Positions 14,197 to 16,148 of a stretch of 16,148 nt of DNA are shown here, in pieces (the first letter of the stretch is position 1; every line of letters starts with the position of its first letter). A program made the translations under genes and the position numbers. This DNA comes from JBLIAZ01 sp047632015 (GTDB lineage Bacteria; Bacteroidota; Bacteroidia; Flavobacteriales_C; GCA-002722245). The notes below the pieces were generated by a model, which made no database searches, was not told the origin of the DNA, and was given only the letters and a program-made list of their open reading frames with translations. The DNA lies in contig JBLIBC010000029.1 in NCBI GenBank assembly GCA_047632015.1, positions 1-16,148 of the forward strand, in the 5' to 3' direction.

Positions 14197-14826
14197 ATGG
14201 GAGTATTAGTAGGAAAAAAAGCGCCAAGCTTTAGCACTGACGCAGTAGTTAACGGAGGAGAATTTGTTGAAAATTTTTCGCTTGATCAATATTTAGGAAA
14301 AAACGTAGTATTCTTTTTTTACCCGTTAGATTTTACTTTTGTATGTCCAACTGAATTACATGCATTTCAAGCAAGATTAGCTGAATTCGAAAGTAAGAAC
14401 ACAGCAGTTGTTGGTTGTTCAGTCGATTCTAAATTTTCACACTGGGCTTGGCTAAACACACCAAAAAACAACGGAGGAATCCAAGGTGTTACTTATCCTT
14501 TAGTAGCTGATTTATCAAAATCAATAGCAGAAAACTTTGACGTATTAGCTGGAGAATACGACATGGATGACGAAGGAAACTCTTCATTTAGTGGGGCACC
14601 TGTTGCTTACAGAGGATTGTTTTTAATTGACACAAAAGGAGTTGTAAGACACCAAGTAGTAAATGATTTACCATTAGGTCGATCAGTTGGAGAAGCATTA
14701 AGAATGGTTGATGCTTTAAATTTCACTGAAGAGCACGGCGAAGTTTGTCCTGCAGACTGGAAGGAAGGCGAGGATGCAATGAAAGCTGACGCTGGAGGTG
14801 TAGCAAATTACTTATCTAAGCACTAA
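14197..14826 (+). CDS. Typical 2-Cys peroxiredoxin (AhpC/Prx1 type, 209 aa)
   Basis: This is a cytoplasmic thiol peroxidase reducing hydrogen peroxide and organic hydroperoxides. The peroxidatic cysteine C50 is in FYPLDFTFVCPTE (41-53) and the resolving cysteine C184 is in HGEVCPADW, as in typical 2-Cys enzymes. The fold signatures VGKKAPSF, VVGCSVDSKFSHWAW and YPLVADLSKSIAENF are present. The GGIQG (93-97) motif takes the place of GGLG, but the C-terminus ends ANYLSKH without a YF motif. The segment between LAGEYDMDDEGNSSFSG and VAYRGLFLID is longer than in E. coli AhpC. No AhpF or thioredoxin reductase gene is adjacent. The gene has its own candidate promoter and terminator and is enclosed by inverted 112-bp repeats. 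Confidence 0.93.
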   Translation: MGVLVGKKAPSFSTDAVVNGGEFVENFSLDQYLGKNVVFFFYPLDFTFVCPTELHAFQARLAEFESKNTAVVGCSVDSKFSHWAWLNTPKNNGGIQGVTYPLVADLSKSIAENFDVLAGEYDMDDEGNSSFSGAPVAYRGLFLIDTKGVVRHQVVNDLPLGRSVGEALRMVDALNFTEEHGEVCPADWKEGEDAMKADAGGVANYLSKH

Positions 14827-14839
14827 GCACAGTTAGAGT

Positions 14840-14952
14840 AGTTCTAAAAATTGCTTTTTCTGCATTGAACTTTAAAATTAAAAGCCTCACATACTAATGT
14901 ATGCTGTGTTTTTAATTTCTCGTTCGCCTCAAAAAATCTAATCTTTAGAACG
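14840..14952 (-). repeat. 113-bp MITE-like repeat, right copy, inverted, in the peroxiredoxin 3' UTR
   Basis: This is the inverted partner of 14049-14160, about 88% identical by hand alignment. It starts 14 bp after the peroxiredoxin stop codon and ends 12 bp before the terminator. The end nearest the gene keeps AGTTCTAAAAATT, while the far end has diverged to AATCTTTAGAACG. An internal hairpin CATAC-TAAT-GTATG lies within AATTAAAA/TTTTTAATT arms. No clear target-site duplication is visible at either copy. Confidence 0.85.
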
Positions 14953-14963
14953 TCCTATTATAT

Positions 14964-15000
14964 AAAAAGCCTGCTCTTGATCGAGCGGGCTTTTTTTTTT
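14964..15000 (+). terminator. Strong intrinsic terminator after the peroxiredoxin gene
   Basis: AAAAA, then GCCTGCTC, a TTGATC loop and GAGCGGGC form an eight-pair stem with one T-G wobble, followed by eleven T residues up to position 15000. The A and T flanks can extend the stem. It closes the peroxiredoxin unit before kdsC. Confidence 0.92.
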
Positions 15001-15082
15001 ACAATTTCACATCATTTGAATACCGCTATGAAGTGGGTGTATCTCAAAAAAAACTAGTATTTTAGGATTGAAACAAAACAAC

Positions 15083-15634
15083 ATGGAATATCCCCAAGTA
15101 TTATCGCAAATCACCACTTTCATTTTTGATGTTGATGGTGTATTAACTAACGGACAAGTTATTGTTCAAGAAAACGGTGCACAAACCAGAAGCATGAATA
15201 TCAAAGATGGTTTTGCATTACAACTTGCCGTAAAATTGGGTTACAAAGTCGTCATCATATCGGGAGGAAAATCAGAGGCCGTAAAAACTAGACTACAAGG
15301 ACTTGGAATTCATGATGTTTATTTGGGCGCTGCCGACAAAGCTGATGTTTTTGACGAAGTGAAAATCACGTACAATTTAAAAAACGAAGAAATCGCGTAC
15401 ATGGGTGATGACATTCCTGACTTACCAGTCATGAAAGATGTAGCACTACCGTGTTGTCCTAACGACGCAGCTATCGAAATTCTTGAATTATCGAAATACA
15501 TTTCAGACAAAAAAGGAGGAGAAGGTTGCGGAAGAGACATCATCGAAAAAGTGATGCGAGCACAAAAAAAATGGTTTAATCAGGAAAATTTAGATAAAAA
15601 TTCAAACAGCAATAACCAATCAGTAGTATGGTAA
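15083..15634 (+). CDS. kdsC: KdsC-like HAD-superfamily phosphatase
   Basis: This resembles 3-deoxy-D-manno-octulosonate-8-phosphate phosphatase, which hydrolyses KDO-8-phosphate in the pathway to the LPS inner core. HAD motifs are in order: FIFDVDGVLTNG (13-24; D16 nucleophile, D18 acid/base), ISGG (59-62), the K86 region in GAADKADVF, and MGDDIPDLPVM (107-117). The tail KKGGEGCGRDIIEKVM (143-158) is a KdsC signature that closes over neighbouring active sites in the tetramer. Length (183 aa) fits the family, without a cap domain. I take ATG at 15083; an in-frame TTG at 15068 would add five residues. The stop overlaps the prenyltransferase start by 7 bp. A poor promoter candidate (TTTG 15015-15018, TATCTC near 15040) lies upstream. 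Some Bacteroidota relatives in this gene order are annotated only as HAD hydrolases. Confidence 0.85.
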   Translation: MEYPQVLSQITTFIFDVDGVLTNGQVIVQENGAQTRSMNIKDGFALQLAVKLGYKVVIISGGKSEAVKTRLQGLGIHDVYLGAADKADVFDEVKITYNLKNEEIAYMGDDIPDLPVMKDVALPCCPNDAAIEILELSKYISDKKGGEGCGRDIIEKVMRAQKKWFNQENLDKNSNSNNQSVVW

Positions 15635-16148
15635 AATACTTGGATTTTATTCGATGGAAAAACCTAGCCATCATTTTGGTGATGGTATTTGCGCTTAAAT
15701 ATTGGGTTTTTGAAACCTTAATAGTGAGTACTGGATTCATTCAATTCACTTCCACATTTACATTTATACAAACGATTTTACTTGCTTTAAGTATCATGTT
15801 AGTGGCGGCGGGAGGATATGTTATAAACGACATTAATGACACTGTTGCCGACAGGGTAAACAAAAGTGATCAAACCTTATTACTAGATATACTGAGTGAA
15901 AAACAAGCTCATTTATTATACTTTGTTTTAAGCTTATCAGGAATTGGTTTAGCTACGCATATAGCTATTTCATTAGGCTTTTACCAACTGGTATTTTTCC
16001 ACCTTGTATCCGCCGCTTTACTTTGGCTGTATTCCAGTTATTTCAAAAGCTCTGTACTTGTTGGAAACATAATTGTTTCAGTTCTTTCAGCTTTAGTTCC
16101 ACTATGCTATTTCTGTTTTGAAACCTTTAGTTTCATTAGCGCTTATGG
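15628..16148 (+). CDS. UbiA family prenyltransferase, N-terminal part (3' partial)
   Basis: This is an integral-membrane prenyltransferase of the UbiA superfamily; 173 residues are visible before the right edge. The first Asp-rich motif, GYVINDINDTVADRVNK (63-79), gives the N67-D68-xx-D71-xxx-D75-xx-N78 pattern that binds Mg-diphosphate. Hydrophobic helices flank it, and LLWLYSSYFKSSVLVGN (131-147) is the usual conserved loop before the second Asp motif, which would lie outside the window. In Bacteroidota, a UbiA protein next to a KdsC-like HAD gene is often annotated as geranylgeranylglycerol-phosphate geranylgeranyltransferase; the alternative is a quinone-pathway prenyltransferase. The ATG at 15628 lies inside the end of kdsC (ATGGTAA), so translation is coupled. 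Confidence 0.85.
   Translation, partial: MVKYLDFIRWKNLAIILVMVFALKYWVFETLIVSTGFIQFTSTFTFIQTILLALSIMLVAAGGYVINDINDTVADRVNKSDQTLLLDILSEKQAHLLYFVLSLSGIGLATHIAISLGFYQLVFFHLVSAALLWLYSSYFKSSVLVGNIIVSVLSALVPLCYFCFETFSFISAY

Noticed and set aside
14049..14952. Composite transposon carrying the peroxiredoxin gene
   Set aside because: There is no transposase between or in the repeats and no flanking duplication is visible. A MITE pair or functional inverted repeat is the safer reading.

Overview
The window reads as AT-rich chromosomal DNA of a Bacteroidota bacterium, most likely Flavobacteriales. The indicators are secreted proteins with type IX secretion (T9SS) C-terminal sorting domains, a SiaB/SiaC pair of the Bacteroidota kind, TAnnTTTG promoter boxes with weak Shine-Dalgarno signals, a decayed IS4-family transposase, and a kdsC-ubiA pair. 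Names come from motif recognition by eye; no database search was run.

Layout. Positions 1-1526 (+) hold the C-terminal part of a spermidine-synthase-like protein that enters from the left edge. Positions 1735-10455 are mainly minus-strand genes for secreted glycine-rich or T9SS cargo proteins: 533 aa, 517 aa, 944 aa and a truncated-looking 234 aa protein. Between them lie two decayed relatives (5215-5550 and 5607-5857), a GTAT microsatellite (5859-5880) and an unrelated plus-strand phnA/yjdM gene (5940-6515). The arrangement suggests a surface-protein locus that expands and decays by tandem duplication. Positions 10659-11308 are a broken IS4-family transposase. Positions 11339-12284 (-) encode SiaC and SiaB homologues, a phosphoprotein and its GHKL-type kinase.

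Positions 12517-13958 (+) are a two-gene operon of a SAM-dependent methyltransferase and a ZIP-family metal transporter, overlapping by 4 bp. Positions 14025-15000 form a self-contained peroxiredoxin transcription unit. It has a candidate promoter box, a 112-bp repeat, the 2-Cys peroxiredoxin gene, the same repeat inverted, and a strong intrinsic terminator. Positions 15083-16148 (+) hold a KdsC-like HAD phosphatase overlapping a UbiA-family prenyltransferase that runs off the right edge.

The most unusual structure is the peroxiredoxin unit. About 88% identical 112/113-bp inverted repeats, each with its own terminal inverted repeats, lie in the predicted 5' and 3' untranslated regions. The mRNA ends could therefore pair with each other, or the segment could invert or move. 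The second interest is the glycine-rich/T9SS locus with its fossil copy. No stretch over 300 bp lacks a gene or gene relic. The longer intergenic gaps (1527-1734, 4980-5214, 6516-6765, 12285-12516, 13959-14196, 14827-15082) hold only the short sites listed.
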